This document shows positions 6,847 through 7,394 of a stretch of DNA of 7,394 nt, in pieces (position 1 is the first letter of the stretch; the number at the start of each line of letters is the position of its first letter). A program made the position numbers and the translations under genes. The notes beneath the pieces were generated by a model. The model had not been told where the DNA came from, ran no database searches, and worked only from the letters and a program-made list of their open reading frames with translations. Source of the stretch: Desulfobacteraceae bacterium (lineage in GTDB: Bacteria; Desulfobacterota; DSM-4660; Desulfatiglandales; Desulfatiglandaceae); contig DSCZ01000304.1 in NCBI GenBank assembly GCA_011048855.1, positions 1 through 7,394 on the forward strand, in the 5' to 3' direction.

Positions 6847-7066
6847 TTTCAAAATAGGCACCGACTATCATCCAAGAATAATTTGTCTGCAAAATATCCG
6901 AAGTATCTAAGGAAGGCCAAAAATTATCTGATAAGTTAAGGGGCAAACGCTTTTCGAGCGATTTCATGCTAATTTCCCCAATCCACTTGAGCAAACAGGG
7001 CTTTTTTCACCTTATAACGATTCCAAAATGGCCCCCAATTTGGCCCCCAAAAGCATTTTCGGCATG
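6847..7066. other. Intergenic stretch between the small ORF and the tRNA terminator
   Basis: No convincing gene or RNA is seen here. It contains the tandem 10-base repeat at 7029-7050 and a small hairpin (CGCT/AGCG arms, 6948-6960). A weak minus-strand frame begins at an ATG at 6965-6967, with a GGGGA run upstream, and reads back into the small ORF. No integrase or integrase remnant can be identified. Confidence 0.5.
7029..7050. repeat. Tandem direct repeat of TGGCCCCCAA
   Basis: Two exact copies of TGGCCCCCAA (7029-7038 and 7041-7050) are separated by two bases. They sit about 60 bases beyond the 3' end of the tRNA-Pro gene, in the zone where elements integrated into tRNA genes often carry integrase or excisionase binding sites. 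That role is only a possibility, since no integrase is in the window. Confidence 0.6.
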
Positions 7067-7098
7067 AAAAAGGGGCTGCGGATTTTCCGCAACCCCTT
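7067..7098 (-). terminator. Rho-independent terminator of the tRNA-Pro gene
   Basis: On the minus strand, eleven base pairs (7096-7086 with 7082-7072, one G-T wobble) close a three-base loop and are followed by a run of five T (7071-7067); two further A-T pairs extend the stem into the T run. It lies about 10 bases after the encoded CCA of the tRNA, so it fits as that gene's terminator. The plus strand lacks a T run directly after the stem, so it is probably unidirectional. Confidence 0.85.
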
Positions 7099-7106
7099 GA
7101 TTTCTC

Positions 7107-7183
7107 TGGTCGGGACGAGAGGATTTGAACCTCCGACTCCCTGAACCCCATTCAGGTGCGCTACCAGACTGCGCCACGTCCCG
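7107..7183 (-). tRNA. tRNA-Pro, anticodon GGG, CCA encoded
   Basis: Read on the minus strand from 7183 to 7107, a full cloverleaf forms. The acceptor stem is CGGGACG with CGTCCCG. The D arm reads GCGCAGTCTGGTAGCGC. The anticodon stem CCTGA/TCAGG holds loop ATGGGGT, giving anticodon GGG (proline codons CCC/CCU). The T arm GGAGG/CCTCT carries the TTCAAAT loop. The discriminator A at 7110 and CCA at 7109-7107 are encoded. It has its own promoter upstream and terminator downstream, so it is a single-gene transcription unit facing the defence island with its 3' end. Confidence 0.95.
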
Positions 7184-7195
7184 GAAGGAAAATGT

Positions 7196-7223
7196 ATTTT
7201 ATATTACCACCGATAGTTGTCAA
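7196..7223 (-). promoter_or_regulatory. Sigma-70-type promoter of tRNA-Pro
   Basis: On the minus strand, a perfect TTGACA -35 hexamer (7223-7218) is followed after 16 bases by TAAAAT (7201-7196) as the -10 hexamer. Transcription would start near 7189, a few bases before the tRNA 5' end at 7183, as is usual for tRNA genes. Confidence 0.7.
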
Positions 7224-7255
7224 GCTGAAAATCGGCTCTTCCCAGGGAATTGGAA

Positions 7256-7393
7256 TTAACAAGTTTTCATCCGGAAATGGTCCTTTTGCCCAATCTCTAC
7301 GTCAAACTGCGGGCTTTCTTGTGCGACGTACTCCAGTACGTCTCCGCGCAAGCCCTTGTTTTTCTTTGCACCGCTTCGGGTGCTCAGTCCCCA
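7256..7393 (-). other. Reading frame entering from the right edge; gene end or repeat-derived ORF
   Basis: On the minus strand a frame is open from the window edge at 7393 to a TAA at 7258-7256, giving 45 residues. It includes GLRGDVLEYVAQESPQFDVE and ends MKTC. The text looks protein-like but matches no family I can name, and it runs straight through a large palindrome and a second hairpin. It may therefore be a spurious frame inside a dispersed repeat element. The start is outside the window. Confidence 0.3.
7311..7383. repeat. Large imperfect palindrome plus adjacent small hairpin
   Basis: The core is an exact inverted repeat, GACGTACT (7325-7332) and AGTACGTC (7335-7342), with a two-base loop. 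It extends outward with CTTGTGCG against CGCGCAAG and with GGGCTT against AAGCCC, interrupted by small bulges. A T-rich run (7358-7367) and a second hairpin (GCACC 7368-7372, GGTGC 7379-7383) follow on the plus strand. It could act as a plus-strand terminator-like structure, but its size and symmetry suit an extragenic palindromic repeat better. Confidence 0.55.
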
Positions 7394-7394
7394 A

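Noticed and set aside
6716..6994. Minus-strand frame overlapping the small ORF's 3' end
   Set aside because: The listed start is TTG. An internal ATG at 6965-6967 has a GGGGA run upstream, so it is not excluded, but the plus-strand ORF has the better leader and a more family-like C-terminal motif.
6969..7151. Minus-strand frame of 60 codons running from inside the tRNA through its terminator
   Set aside because: It begins within the tRNA-Pro gene and passes through the terminator stem; a translated product is very unlikely.
1..7394. CRISPR array or insertion sequence
   Set aside because: No regularly spaced repeats, transposase motif or paired terminal inverted repeats with target duplication were seen anywhere in the window.

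Overview
The window looks like the 3' part of an anti-phage defence island in a Gram-negative-like bacterium of moderate GC content, next to a tRNA gene. The cues are a CCA-encoded tRNA-Pro, AGGAG-type ribosome binding sites and ATGA-type gene overlaps. The right-edge palindromic sequence gives me a faint impression of Desulfuromonadales/Geobacter-like genomes. That is only an impression, and taxonomy cannot be settled from this sequence.

Layout, left to right, all coding on the plus strand up to about 6.85 kb. Bases 3-551 are the C-terminal part of a type I restriction-modification specificity subunit (HsdS). Bases 548-4273 encode a 1241-residue protein with an N-terminal SIR2-type NAD-binding/NADase domain and a very long C-terminal region with no recognised domain, the layout of defence-associated sirtuins. 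Bases 4270-5181 encode a GHKL-type ATPase with a STAS-like N-terminal segment. Bases 5178-5528 encode a small STAS-like (DUF4325-type) protein. Bases 5528-6142 encode a PIN-domain ribonuclease. Every junction overlaps by 1 or 4 bases, so the five genes are almost certainly one translationally coupled transcript that starts left of the window.

How the genes may work together (inference): HsdS with an unseen HsdM/HsdR would give DNA self/non-self discrimination. The SIR2 protein would be an abortive-infection NAD-depleting effector. The GHKL ATPase plus STAS protein recalls anti-sigma/anti-anti-sigma partner switches such as SpoIIAB/SpoIIAA, here coupled to a PIN nuclease as a plausible second effector. 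I do not recognise this SIR2 / GHKL / STAS / PIN set as a named system, and it is the main candidate for something undescribed.

Bases 6143-6424 hold a decayed coding remnant with one in-frame stop and two frame changes. It resembles the C-terminal tail of a large defence-associated ATPase (DUF499/Swt1-like). A strikingly AT-rich stretch (6425-6519) then leads into a small uncharacterised ORF (6520-6846). From about 6850 to 7100 there is no convincing gene, only a tandem pair of 10-base repeats and a strong minus-strand terminator. The terminator belongs to a tRNA-Pro(GGG) gene on the minus strand (7107-7183), which has a good sigma-70-type promoter. The right edge carries a large imperfect palindrome inside a minus-strand reading frame that runs off the window.
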